Assembly: GCA_011634665.1 (NCBI GenBank)
Contig: WAEK01000014.1
Location: forward strand, 124,001 to 188,000
DNA length: 64,000 nucleotides
Direction: 5' to 3'
Origin: Mortierella sp. BCC40632
Lineage: Eukaryota > Mortierellomycota > Mortierellomycetes > Mortierellales > Mortierellaceae
The position numbers and the translations under genes are program-made. Within the stretch, counting starts at the first letter, position 1. Every line of letters starts with the position of its first letter. Positions 1 to 10,770 of the stretch are shown here, in pieces. The notes under the pieces are model-generated. The model worked only from the letters and a program-made list of their open reading frames with translations. It was not told where the DNA came from and did not search any database.

Positions 1-76
1 AAGATCGAGGCCCGCCGTATTGAAAGAAAGAAAAGAATAGAGAATAGATTTTCTTTATGCTAATGTCTATTGAGCG

Positions 77-1996
77 TCACATAGTCCCGATAATAGCCCC
101 ACTCTCGACACTCTCGGTCGTGTATTCGATTGCCCTCGCCGTCCTGAACCCGCATTCGTGCTTAAGGTACATGCACCGTGCCATATCGAGCAACTTCTTG
201 CATCGCTTTCCGAGTACCCGTCTCTGGTCTCGCGTCATTTCATTGTTCATCTCCTCTCCGCCGCAGTTAGAGTCTGGTTCAGTCAAAGTCTTTTCCATAT
301 CCTTTTTACCCAGAGTAGCCCATCCTGCCAACTTAATGATCCATGGTATCCATTCTGTCAGTTGCTCGTCTTGCACTTCTTCTTTGACCTCATCCGGCGT
401 CTTATCGCCCTCCCCTCGGCCATCTGTGTAAAGACCACTTTCGGTCCGTTTTCGCTTTCTTCCGGTTCCATCCTCTCCATGAAAGAGCTTCAGGAGATAG
501 GGTCTTGCTACCACAAGCTCTGGTTCACATATTCCATGACAACAGGTCGCAAAACATAATGAAAATGTATCCCGAGCTCTTGGACTCTCTTTTGTAACAG
601 GAGTTGGCTCTTGCTGTCGTTGTAACTGAATCCATTTCAACGCAAGGTCTGTTGCAAGGCCACAGAAATGTTTTGAAATACAGACGTAGTGGGTTGGTTG
701 TTGTTTTGACACCCCCTTGGGCTCTGCTACTACTAGGTCGCACTCAGAGGAAGAATGAGATGATGGGTCAGACTGCATTATCGACTCGCTCTCCTTGTTG
801 TGGTGGTTGGGCTTGCCATTCCCAGGGTAGACTCGATTCTCTGGCCGAGTGACACCTGGCTCAGTCTCATGAATGAGCTGAAGATCTTCCAGGACCAAGT
901 CTCGGACGTCCTTGGTGATCCGCATCACGCGCGGCTTGACAGGTCGAGATTGAGTCCGAATCATATAATCCACCTGATTGCGGGATCGAAACTTTTGTCG
1001 ATCAAGCAGGATAAAGTTGAACGGCTCAATCGCCGTATTTCCCTCTTCCTCTTCCTCAGAACGTGAACTTTCCTCAGCCTTGTTGATGCTTGAGCTCGGA
1101 GTAAGTGTCTCGAGGACAAGTTGAAGATGTCGCGAAAGACCACCTGTACCAGCGCCAAATTCTACAAACACTGGTCTCCTGTCAGCATAAGTTGGATGAC
1201 AGATATCACTGATATTCTCAAGCTTGGCTGTTTGATCCCGTTGAAGAACAGGGTCCAATAATCCCTGGGCTGCCATGGCTTCGATCAACTGAGACTCCTG
1301 GGCTAAATGGCGGCGCTTTTTGACACCAGCGTCAGCAAACAGAATTTCATAGGATGCATGGCAAGGAAACTTTGAAGTGCCTTCTCCTTCATGGGTCTCG
1401 TTGTTGTGGTTTTCCGTATTACTCTTTTCAGTGCTGACCGTACTATTGGACGGATTTTCCTCAAGATAAGCTCCTGTCTTCCAATCCTCTGGGCCACTCC
1501 ACTGATCCAAGTATTCTTGAACTAATGTGGAAGGGTCCTTTGAGAACACCCTTTCGACGGCCCTCAAGAATTCTAGAGGAATGTCCTTTGGGTTTACAGG
1601 CTGGTCATTCGAGTCCTTTCCAGAATCTTTTTCCTTTAGCTGATCAGACGGTTGGGTGGACTTTTTTGCTTCGACAGCCTCGGTGGATTTCAAGGTCGCC
1701 TCTTTTTGATGATGCCCACAGAGAACTCTCCCAGCCTTGAATTCTGGCTCCAGTAGCCGCGCCCGTTGTTCTAGAAACCGATCCAGAAACGTCTGCTTAT
1801 CCGCTTCTGTTTGAGCCCCCTGTTGTGATGATGACTCTTGTTCATGAGCAAGTCTAGTCTTGTACAATTCCTGAATCTGTTGGACGAATGTTGGATCTAG
1901 TTTTGCTGGGAGTCGACAGTTCCTGAAGCGTTGCTGCTTGCTCTGCCAGACAGAATGCTGGCAAATGACGGGTGGCAATGAACTTGACTGCATCAC
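77..1996 (-). CDS. TRM13: TRM13-type tRNA 2'-O-methyltransferase
   Basis: A single uninterrupted reading frame of 639 residues. Trm13 proteins 2'-O-methylate position 4 of tRNA acceptor stems using S-adenosylmethionine. The N-terminus has the family's zinc-finger layout: Cys12 and Cys27 within a Lys/Arg-rich segment, then a CGHH cluster at about residues 93-96. An SAM-binding loop EFGAGTGGLS lies near residues 275-285. It is followed by the family hallmarks ILLDRQKFR, SKHFCGLATDLALK (about 440-453) and CFATCCHGIC (about 481-490), and the C-terminal block ends in a conserved Arg-Ala-Ile-Glu-Tyr segment. Two acidic/Ser-rich low-complexity inserts (about 95-145 and 185-205) make it longer than yeast Trm13 (about 476 residues). 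The motif order is complete, so it is probably functional. The start at 1996 is the first Met of the frame and sits just before the zinc finger. A run of 15 A lies upstream at about 2032-2047. The next gene on this strand, presenilin, ends at 2131. Confidence 0.9.
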   Translation of the reverse strand: MMQSSSLPPVICQHSVWQSKQQRFRNCRLPAKLDPTFVQQIQELYKTRLAHEQESSSQQGAQTEADKQTFLDRFLEQRARLLEPEFKAGRVLCGHHQKEATLKSTEAVEAKKSTQPSDQLKEKDSGKDSNDQPVNPKDIPLEFLRAVERVFSKDPSTLVQEYLDQWSGPEDWKTGAYLEENPSNSTVSTEKSNTENHNNETHEGEGTSKFPCHASYEILFADAGVKKRRHLAQESQLIEAMAAQGLLDPVLQRDQTAKLENISDICHPTYADRRPVFVEFGAGTGGLSRHLQLVLETLTPSSSINKAEESSRSEEEEEGNTAIEPFNFILLDRQKFRSRNQVDYMIRTQSRPVKPRVMRITKDVRDLVLEDLQLIHETEPGVTRPENRVYPGNGKPNHHNKESESIMQSDPSSHSSSECDLVVAEPKGVSKQQPTHYVCISKHFCGLATDLALKWIQLQRQQEPTPVTKESPRARDTFSLCFATCCHGICEPELVVARPYLLKLFHGEDGTGRKRKRTESGLYTDGRGEGDKTPDEVKEEVQDEQLTEWIPWIIKLAGWATLGKKDMEKTLTEPDSNCGGEEMNNEMTRDQRRVLGKRCKKLLDMARCMYLKHECGFRTARAIEYTTESVESGAIIGTM

Positions 1997-2130
1997 TAGT
2001 CGCCTGTCTTGCTATTCCTTTTCATGGGATGGAAAAAAAAAAAAAAAGAATCCAGCAACAGACCTAGCTTAGCTTCAAACAGCCGTCACTCCCCTCCTCA
2101 ATGTGTTGCATTATTTTTATTATTTTGCCT

Positions 2131-5102
2131 CTAAATGAACACCTGGCTGGGGCCTAATACCGCTAGGAAAGGTACCAGGGCGAACCGCGTCGCAAAGTAG
2201 AACAGCATACCAAAGCAAATCGAAATGGGAAGCGCTGGTAATGCCTTTTGGTAAATAGCTAAAAGGAAAAATGGTCGCATTCAAAAAAAAAAAAAAAGAT
2301 AACGCATATTAGAAACAATAGCCTCCCGAGATAGGGTCCTTCAAGCGACCAAAGAATCAAGAGGTACAAAAAAGAAAGGCAGGGCTTACAGTGAGAACAG
2401 CAACCATGCAGCACATTGTCGTGACCCAGTCAAACATGGCTAAAATTATTACAAGCAGAGAATATATCAGTATCATCTTTGACTTGAGCAATCGATGTCA
2501 TGTACGTAGTCTTGTACTTATCCTTACCTGCCCGCGCAATAAGAACACTGTAGAAAACAAAATCGCCCAAACCCAACTTTAGCCCTCCACCTAGGACGGT
2601 AGTTAATCAAGACCATCTAGTTAGTATCCTTACTCCTACTACCACTTTCAATTCAACCTCAGCTCCTGACCCTCAAGGCTTACCGTCATCATCATCATCG
2701 TCTTCTGTCCTTTGCTCTGCCTCAGATCTTTGACTGGACCGGCGTCGTGGTCCGCGCTCCTGACTCTGTGTATCGCGATCCGACGGGTTTCTATTAGGTG
2801 TGTTTCCGGACCGATGCCTCTCCCGCAGTTCTATGCCATCTCTATCACGCCCGGCAGCTTCATCCTGAGAAGGGGGTGGCACTAAGGCCATGGTAGATGA
2901 ATTCATGGAGACACCTCCAGGACCCAAATTGAACGAAGCATCCATGCCACTGTTACGACTACTGGTAATACTTGTCCCACTATGTCCTTCAGAAGGTCGA
3001 GGGTGTCCATTGGCAAATGTGGTATCGGCTTGGTTTGTTGTGTAAGGTGTTGGCTCTGATGTCCTCTCTTCTGTCTTGGATGCAGCCTCGGCATTACGTC
3101 CTCTGTCAAGTATCGAATTTGGTGGAGATGCCATGAACCAGACGGCATTAACTGTGTACAAAAGTGCTGGGACTTCCTGGTTTTGATTCCTGGAGCTTTC
3201 CACAAGTATTTTGAGTGGTCCAAAGGGACAGAGTACGGCGATCAAGTCTGAGGAGCAAGAAAGATTGAGGCGGATTAAATTGTGTGTTAGTTAGGCGCAT
3301 ATTTGGGGCTGAACCAGGGTGCGCCATGCAACAAGATAACCTACCCCACACAACTAACAGGGCCAAAAGCATCCATGTCGTCCACTCTGCCAATCCAGTA
3401 AGCGAGAAAGCCTAGGTTTAAAAAAAAAAAAAAAAATCCAAGTAGTACAGTCAGTACGAAACTCCGTCAATCGCCTTTTTTTAGCCTTGCTCCATTCCAT
3501 TGACAGAAACATTCTTAATACCATTAAACTGCTCATAACCGTCAGATAGACTTGCTGAAGCCACATGGGACCTTTCCAAAAGACCGAGACCAGTCCGGCT
3601 ACTGAAAAGTTCCATAGAGCGAATGACATTGTGACATAGTCCAGTGGAATTCTGAGTACTTGGATCAAATTGAGAATAAGAATATATCCCATAAAGCCCA
3701 ACAACATTGCCACGACGACCATGAAAAATCCAATCAGGACCTGAAAATGAAAAAAAGAAAAAAAAAGAAAAAAAAAAATGTCAGGGTCCAATCAAGGCAA
3801 TTTCATTCTTCCCCCCCTTCAAATAAGGGGTACGCCTCAAAACGGTCTTTGCTCTCTCCTTCTTTCCCTGTACCTTGATATGACCTCGCTTAAACAGGAA
3901 AACAATGATAATGGTTACAACGACAATCTGTCCGATAATTATTCCTGCATTAGCTAATGAGCCCACAAAGTTTTGAGTGGGGGTCGAGGTGGATGATTCT
4001 CTGTACACTGTATATGAGGACTGTGTTGGTCTAAGATGCATTGAGAGAAATCGCTGGTTAAGATCCTTCTCGATCACAGGAGAAGAAGAAGAAGAAGAAA
4101 AAAAAATCCCAAATGGGAAAACAAGCTGCCAGGGGAATGACATCCAACAATTCCCTGCATACGAACCTGTAATCACTCCCTGCCATAGAAATCTTGACCC
4201 AGAGAATGCTCAGACAAATGCAGACGACCACAGGCTTGATGATTTTGTAAATTTGCAACATGTAAAATTTCATATCCGCAATCCTCTCTGCCTCCTCATA
4301 AGCTGCAATCTGCTCGGGGGTAAGTCTAGGTCGCCTCCTGGGTTCCCTTGGTCGCCTCCTGGGTCGGCTAGCTGTTGCCTGAATGTTCTCTTCCACTGCG
4401 CCTATCGGGTCGTTCACCAAGGTTGCCTCTTCTCCTCCTGGACCTGTCAAGACCGGAGATTCAAAAAAGAAAACACGGAGATGTTAAAAAAAAAAAGAAA
4501 AAGAGACCATCTTCTCAAACCATTCCACCCAGGCTCAATGGGTACAGCAGGGGTGACCCACCTGAGATCTGTGTAGAAGTGATCAGGGGTCGATCTGTTC
4601 CACCCTGTCGCTCTAGGTCGATCCCTTCTTGATTGTCCCTGTTACTCGGACTAGCTCCCGCGCCTGCTCGAGCACCCTGCTGCCGTTGCCTCTCAAGCTC
4701 TTGCTCTTCTTTGATGGCGGCAATGATTTCGGCACATTCGCGATAATGAATCTTCCAGTCGTCTGCCTGACACTCCTGTGAACAGTACCGTACACTTTGA
4801 CAAGCGGAGCACTGGAAACGAGCTGGAAAGGCCCCACAGGACTGACATGGTTGGTCCTCCTCGTCCATGCCCTCGCCACTACTACTGCTTGTTCTTGCAG
4901 CTGCTTCTCCATCCGTGGCTCGACCTTGTGTGGCAGTGTCTTCGCTGGTGGTAGGTGAGGACCTGCTCCCTGAGGATCTATTTTGTTGAGAGACGCCTCC
5001 TTGAGCTGAGGAAGAAGCTGCTGGCGAGAGAGCTGGCGAGGCAGAAGGCTGCAGACCCTGGGCGAGGTCTGCTGGAGCCTCTCTGCTGTTGGATGAAGGC
5101 AT
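2131..5102 (-). CDS. Presenilin with N-terminal MYND zinc finger (9 exons)
   Basis: Predicted exons are 5102-4562, 4443-4167, 4030-3874, 3740-3522, 3411-3345, 3247-2684, 2590-2528, 2439-2368 and 2258-2131. All have GT-AG borders and compatible phases, giving 695 residues. Presenilins are GxGD intramembrane aspartyl proteases, the catalytic part of gamma-secretase. The transmembrane part follows animal presenilin closely: TM1 about 240-263, then a FVGSLANAGIIIGQ helix, WKGPMWLQQVYL, and the TM6 aspartate D421 in VVWDLIAVLCPFGPL. The TM7 motif is LKLGLGD (D618), and the TM9 motif is ALPALP (661-663) with a conserved C-terminus ending QVFI. A hydrophilic Ser/Arg/Asp-rich loop of about 150 residues separates TM6 and TM7. 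Residues 86-123 form a full MYND finger (C86, C89, C98, C101, C107, C111, H119, C123), which animal presenilins lack. The residue before the first catalytic Asp is Trp instead of Tyr. The eighth donor (2367) was chosen because it restores phase and TM8 length. Whether exon 1 is always joined to the presenilin exons needs transcript evidence. Confidence 0.85.
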
Positions 5103-5406
5103 TCACTTTTAGGGTGGTTGAACACTGTCCGGTAATGGATGGATGGATGAAATGGGGAGTAGATGAAGGGATGGTGGGATGGATGGGGGGGGGAGGGTCC
5201 TGCAAACTGAAGAGGATGGAATGAGAGGCCTGGCCAGGGCAGGGAGTTTTGGGACAATAAGAGAGAGTATTAGGGTGGATTGAGCAGGCCACAAGTGAGA
5301 GAGCGAGAGAGCGAGAGAGAGTGTGTGTGAGAGAGAGAGAGATGAGAGAGAGAAAGGACAAAGAGGATGAGAAGTGGGCCGGGGTAGAATGAGAGCACAC
5401 AGAGTG

Positions 5407-5439
<33 letters not shown>

Positions 5440-5943
5440 GATTGTAGAATGGATGGGCGCCATTTCACTTTCTCTCTCTTTCTCTCTCATCCAACCAGTC
5501 AAGCAAAGCACAACTGCTGATGTAAAGAGTAGGCTCAGCCCCATTTTCGGGAGAATTGAGTGAACACAGTGCACCAAAAATAGGCATTGCCCACACTCTA
5601 GTGTGGACCTGACAACTGGGAACTGAGCGCTGGCTGGCTGGCCATCGCCCATGCATCCGTGCGTCGGGAAGAGGAAGTCTTTTGATCCTCCCCCGATCAT
5701 CCCATGGAAAAATGGATGTGCCGTGTCACTACGCCACATTCTGTCTCTCTCCAATCATGGACTGGAAAAAAAAAAAAAACATCCTTCTCATTAAGCGCCT
5801 TCCTTTGGGCTGGGCTGAGCGAGGCCCACTCTTTTGTGTGTGGCTAGGCAGAGGCTCAAAGGACTGTTGATTTGATTGATGAGCAAAAAGACTCTTCTTC
5901 TTCTTCTTCCTCTTGTCATTCTCTACCTCACTCAGGATCCATC
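5103..5943. promoter_or_regulatory. Divergent intergenic region, low complexity
   Basis: About 840 bp between the minus-strand presenilin start and the plus-strand small gene, so it probably holds both promoters. It contains GGAT/GGATGG-rich repeats at about 5134-5190, a GA-rich stretch at 5298-5355, a pure A run of about 28 bases at 5407-5434 and a second A run at 5766-5779. Reading frames here are repeat-driven and no gene is supported. Confidence 0.5.
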
Positions 5944-6350
5944 ATGCCAACCATCAAATCTGCCAAGAAGGGCGCTACCTCGGGTTCCAAGAAGAATCCC
6001 AAACAGACATCAGCACCCTACAACAAGGCACAAAGGGGTTCAGATTCTACTCCCAACAACAAGTCAAAGACCCTCACCAACCTGAGCAAGCCCTTGCAGG
6101 CAAGGAATAAGCAAAAGAACAGTGACCTGACCTCCGAACTCGACTCACTTCTTGGCGATCTCAATTCTCAGCTTAACCGGAAAAAGTCCAAGAAAGATTC
6201 CAGGATGGAGGTAACCCTTTTGTTCCTATGAAAAGACGAGAGAATGAAGAGAGAGAGAGAACTCGACTACCAGCTCGATCTCCTAGAAAGGGTGGCTCCA
6301 GTATACACCTTTGGATACACAGCAATAACATGAACTCCCTCCCTCCCCTA

Positions 6351-6391
<41 letters not shown>

Positions 6392-6515
6392 GTTCGGCCA
6401 GAAGGATGGTGTCTCGGCCACGGAGAAGGCGTTGAACGAGGCCCAGGAAAAGTACGAAGCTCTCCAAGACGATATGATGAGTGCTTTGGAAGGCATCTCG
6501 GCTCTTGGAAAATAG
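5944..6515 (+). CDS. Small basic coiled-coil-like protein, unrecognised (2 exons)
   Basis: Exons 5944-6210 and 6393-6515 join in phase 0 (donor GAG|GTAACC, acceptor TTTTAACAG after a T-run of about 30 bases) to give 129 residues. The start lies in ATCATGCC, the first Met of the frame with this basic composition. The N-terminal 60 residues are rich in Lys, Ser, Thr and Asn, as in nucleolar or RNA-associated proteins. A short acidic/hydrophobic segment with a SELDSLLGDL core follows, then a Lys-rich patch. The second exon encodes an amphipathic helix with an EKALNEAQEKYEALQDDM core that could form a coiled coil. I do not recognise the family. It is transcribed away from presenilin. The exon pattern and amino-acid composition support a real gene; function is unknown. 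Confidence 0.6.
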
Positions 6516-7229
6516 ATTGGCTTCTCTCTTTTTCATCTCCCTCCAATCATTGGCAATAGACGAGATGCTGGAGAGGATAGAATAATCAACACCTGCACAC
6601 TTTGTACACTAGCATTTGGTAGCCAATAGCTACCTTTCCACGACAATTAAAAATGAAAAGAAAGAAATGAGACTCCTACGACCATGGAAACTGCCAGGTT
6701 GGCGCTCAGCCATTTGAGTGGATCAGGAAGGCCCAGAGAAAAAAAATGATTACATTTGGGGAAATATGGTTGGTAGTAAACCGAGGCATTACGCGACATC
6801 GACCGCCTATGCTCGTAAAGGGCAAGCTCGATATCCAGGTGACCTAGACAAGGGGACTGCCAAAAATGACCTGGGACAACTCCTTTGAAAGACGTTATTA
6901 CAAGTTGACACATCATCACCGCCTCCACGCCCCGGCCAGGCAGTCCTGTGGCTCAGTGCCAAGGAGCTAGTGGAAAAGGTTATGCGAAGATGACCGTTTG
7001 TTGAAACCTGAGGCGCGGATCTGGGTGGGTCCCCCAACCTCCAATAGCGGTTGGCAAAGTTTGACGAGCGTCCACTGCACGGTCCAGCGCAAGAGCGCAA
7101 GAACAAAATTTTTGCCTAGCGGGTGGAATAAAAGTCGGCCTCTTCCCCACATCATTCTTCCCACAATACATTTTCATGTCGTCAACCTTCTTACCTTGAC
7201 ACCTTTTTGTTTAGCACTTTTTTTTTCTA
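6516..7229. other. Intergenic region upstream of the FAS1 gene
   Basis: No credible gene on either strand. A TATA-like AATAAAAGT lies near 7126-7134, about 100 bp upstream of the FAS1 start, and a pyrimidine-rich stretch precedes the ATG. Confidence 0.4.
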
Positions 7230-9186
7230 ATGAGAGTCAACCTACGCTCCAACTTCTCAGCACTTTGCTTTGTGCTGTCCACTGCACTTATTGTGCAGCT
7301 CCTGTCAACAGGATGCCAGGCAATATCCACTGCCCCCTCTCACTCTAGTCCGTATCAGAGAAATCCCACGGGTCAACATGTCGTTCACACCGAAGCAGTA
7401 ACCATCCTAGACGTGCTTGGCGAACGTCCAGAGTTCTCAAAATTACTCAAGCTGATTGAGGAAGACAAAGGTAGGCCTTACCTTGATATTGCCGGCGATA
7501 CCCTCTTAAGACATTCAAAATCAGGACGAACGCTCCTAACGTATTCTTTGCTGTCATCTTTTGCTCGGTTGCTACTTTTCCAGAGCTGACCAATCTGTTA
7601 GGTGATCCTGGAACGATTGTAAGTCCACAAAGAGTTTTGGTTCTACAAAGTCAGTAAACGACTTTTGAAGGTCTGACCTCACTCTCTGTTCTTTTCTAGT
7701 CAACTATGTTTGCGCCCATCAACGAGGCGTTCGACAGTGTTTCCGACATTGAGTATCCAACTCGGGATCTGCTTATGTACCACATCACAACGGAGCCTTA
7801 CCCTTTGGTAAGGCTGCGCCATGAGCATATCATCAAGTCGCTTTATGAATCTCCCGGTTTACACAATTCGCCTCAACTCTTGCGTATCTCGTTGGGACGA
7901 CCAGATGTTCCTTCCTCTCCGCTCAGATCTCCTCCTTTTGGACTCGCATCCAATCTTTGGGTCAGGGGTCTCGATGAGGATTACGACAAAGATGACACTA
8001 AGGGTCCAGAGGATCCAGATGCCCCGGGTATTTATGTGAACCATGCAAGGGTGATTATCCCTGATCTCGTGACAAGGACAGGAGCCGTAGTCCATGGTGT
8101 CAGTCGCATTGTTCGCCCTCCAGGCGAGCACATTACAGACGAGATCTCGCGGCGTGCATTGAACTTTGGCTTCTTGACTAGAGCCTGGAAGGCCACGGAG
8201 ACCGAATCCCGTCTCAAAGAAGGCAAAGGCTTGACACTCTTTGCGCCGAACGATCTGGCTTGGACTGGTAGGTTTTTGTTTGTTTGTTTGTTTATTACTT
8301 TTTTAAAAGGCAGCAGGGAGCGTCTACTGTAACCGATAGTCGTTAGTGAGGATGCTTCAAAATCAAGGTCGTGTAACCAAACATTACTCTGTTTCTGGTA
8401 GCCTTGCCCAAGAAGCTTCGCAAACATCTTTTCTCAAACCTGGGTCGCGAACATCTCAAGATTCTTACTCTGTACCATGTCGCAAACAGACCCATCTACA
8501 CCCCCGAGATCTTCAACAAGACCGACAAGGGAACTTACAAAGATATTACCCTCCAGTCACTTCTCAATTCTCCACAGTACCAGATCCATGTCCAGGGAAA
8601 GTCTCATAAGAGCCCTCCTTTTCTTTCGGCCGACTGGCAAGACTTGGTAGACGAAGAGGCAGAGGAGGCAGAGGTGGCAGAGGAAGATCCTACACTTTGG
8701 ATAATGCCAGTACCTGGTGACCATCACTACCCTCACAAAGATCCCAATCACCCACATCATCATCGCCATCGCAATGATCAACATCACACTCACAAAAACC
8801 ACGATCACCATTCAGATGTTCCTCACAATGCTATTGAACAAAGCGACAAACCTAAGGCTCCACACCAACCCTTGCCACATCGGGATGAAATCTTGATCAA
8901 CCAACATGCAAGAGTCCTAGAAGGGTATGAGGACTGGATTGCAGGCAATGGAGTGATCCACGTCATTGACAAGGTCCTGATGGCATCCAAGGACGATGGT
9001 TGCAAAGACATGTCACCCAAGGAGTGTGCGGCTTGGAAGTGGATTTGGTATCTACTCGAGACAGGCTCGATGGTGGAGCCACAAGAAGAAGAGTCGCGGA
9101 TGGCCAACAGTGACGATGACGAGATGAACCTTTTCGGCCAAAGGAACGAAGAAGGCTTTATCCAGTTGGACGAGCGAGAGGACTAG
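7230..9186 (+). CDS. Secreted fasciclin (FAS1) domain protein with His-rich insert (4 exons)
   Basis: Exons 7230-7470, 7584-7618, 7700-8267 and 8402-9186 join with consistent phases to give 542 residues. Residues 1 to about 31 form a hydrophobic signal peptide ending in STGCQA. Two FAS1 domains follow. The first has a TILDVL start, TMFAPINEAF (the H1 box) and a closing VVHGVSRIVRPPG. The second has LTLFAPNDLAW, a YHVANRPIYT segment and GNGVIHVIDKVLM at its end. FAS1 proteins are usually cell-surface or wall adhesion proteins, and some fungal members sit in the vacuole. A stretch near residues 390-425 (about 8720-8825) is dominated by His with Asp/Asn/Pro, inserted inside the second domain, and may bind metal. 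The C-terminus is very acidic and no transmembrane helix or GPI signal is evident. Part of exon 3 and its intron are copied at about 16308-16770. Confidence 0.88.
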
Positions 9187-9299
9187 TCGTGGTAAAAATT
9201 GTGATTCGATTTTCCCGAAGCCTATTTGTCTTGAGTGCGCTATTGCGATGCCTCTTTGATCCTGGTTTATTTTATTCACTCAATCAAGTATCAAGACGC

Positions 9300-9525
9300 A
9301 GTCAGTATCTGTGGTAGCTAAAATGAGTTGGGTGTGTCAAATTGTCAATACATCTATTATTATTTTTTGTTTTCTGCCATTGACAGATATTTGCCTTAGA
9401 CCCGATATCTCCAGAACTTCAGTATCTTGAACCTCTGTGTACGCATCTTTTCTGATGAATTGGACTCGTATAGAGTCGTCCACAACCCCGAGGACGTTGC
9501 AACTTGGAAGGAAACCACGAGGCAA
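9300..9525 (+). repeat. FAS1 3'-flank segment, duplicated at about 17185-17400
   Basis: The two segments share a recognisable order of blocks: CAGTATCTG, a GAGTTGG box, a T/A-rich run, CATTGACAG, then TTGAACCTC, and finally GGACGTTGCA. They have diverged by many substitutions and small indels. This shows that the duplication unit included DNA downstream of the FAS1 gene. An A-run of about 26 bases follows at 9524-9549. Confidence 0.6.
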
Positions 9526-9889
9526 AAAAAAAAAAAAAAAAAAAAAAAACTACAGGCCATTTTGCAGTTTTAAGATAAACCGGCACCGAGACGCGTTCAA
9601 ATCCACTGCGTGACAGCGCCGGCCACGGCGCCTACTCTCTAGGGAATGTGCGGTAATTGGAGATACTGACAATATGAGAAGTCCCCAGACATAGAAGGAT
9701 TGGTAGATAAGGAAAATGAGTCAAGGATAAAAACAAATGCCAGGACGCAGGATCCATAGTTGGTAGATGCTTCCTGACCTGTGCACTCTATATCCCAAGG
9801 TGATCAAAGAGCATAAGGAGTTCCGATTGAACATTGCATAAAAGGACAAGTCGTTTTTGAGGGGGGTTTTATTTCAAAACGCATCTATT

Positions 9890-10770
9890 ATCACTCCTTG
9901 GCAAGTCGCTAGAATGCATCCTCTTCCAAGAACGTACACTCCTCCATAACTCAGTTTTCCGCCCTTTTACTCTGAGACCCCGATGTTCAGGATTTGCAAT
10001 GGCGATGGAACCTATTGTTATGAAAGAAGTACCGACAATGAAGTCGATAGCACGCGACGCCGATTGCCACTTCGATCGAGCTGGCTCACCTCTTCAGCCA
10101 ATGAGGGTAGTAAAATCACAGCAGTGCAACGCTCCAGGGTCTTGAGTGTCTGATAGTACTTTTTCCCTATCGAATGGGCCTGGTTGACTAGCAATCGCAC
10201 ATTTCTTTTGTTAACTCACTAATGCCGATTTCCATACTTCCTAGTTCCTAGGAGCAGGTTGACAACTCGATAGCCACCCAGTTGCCGGTGGTCTTGTCAA
10301 GTCTTTCGGTGGCTTTTCCTCGGCTCTAGTATCGAGTGCATATACATACCACCATCACTAGTACTGTTGATATGCTAACCCCTCCCACCACTAGCCAAAC
10401 GGTCGATATTTTGGGATTGTATCAATGTTGATATCGAATGCGTCAAGGACTAAAAGATTTCTGACCAGACTTTCAGTCAGGCCACCGAGAGCTTGAGAGG
10501 AACTTACAAACACATGGCTTTTCACAACTTTTTGCTCCTCAAGTGGTAGTAGAATGACACAAACTTGTCATACACATCCAGCTTCAAACGCGATTATGGG
10601 AGGGATGTCAATATGAACCTTGATAGAGAGACACTAAGGTTTCATAGTCAGTTGACTTTACGTATTTTGAGCCTTTGTACCGAGGTCTTATGGGTTTTTG
10701 GTAGCAAGGTCATGGTTTCGGTCGCCAAGGACACTGGCACTTCAGTCAAAGGTCGTCCTAGTTGAAGGAA
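9890..10770 (+). pseudogene. Decayed Cry-like toxin 5' part joined to an SPP exon fragment
   Basis: From about 9925 the sequence follows the leader, first exon, intron and start of exon 2 of the intact Cry-like genes (12.6 and 20.7 kb), with many substitutions, stops and deletions. Clear anchors are AGCAATGGCGA-like sequence near 9998, the intron core around 10128-10215, and blocks matching the helical domain at about 10400-10530 and 10590-10650. At about 10665-10770 the sequence switches to a fragment of SPP exon 3 around the YD catalytic motif region (TTTGTACCGAGGTC... through GTCGCCAAGGA), without an open frame. No intact protein can come from it. It is a dead copy of the toxin-SPP pair with the intervening DNA deleted. 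Confidence 0.75.

Noticed and set aside
4978..5754. A 258-residue minus-strand frame upstream of presenilin
   Set aside because: It passes through an A/T homopolymer and a GA-rich tract and overlaps the true MYND exon in another frame.
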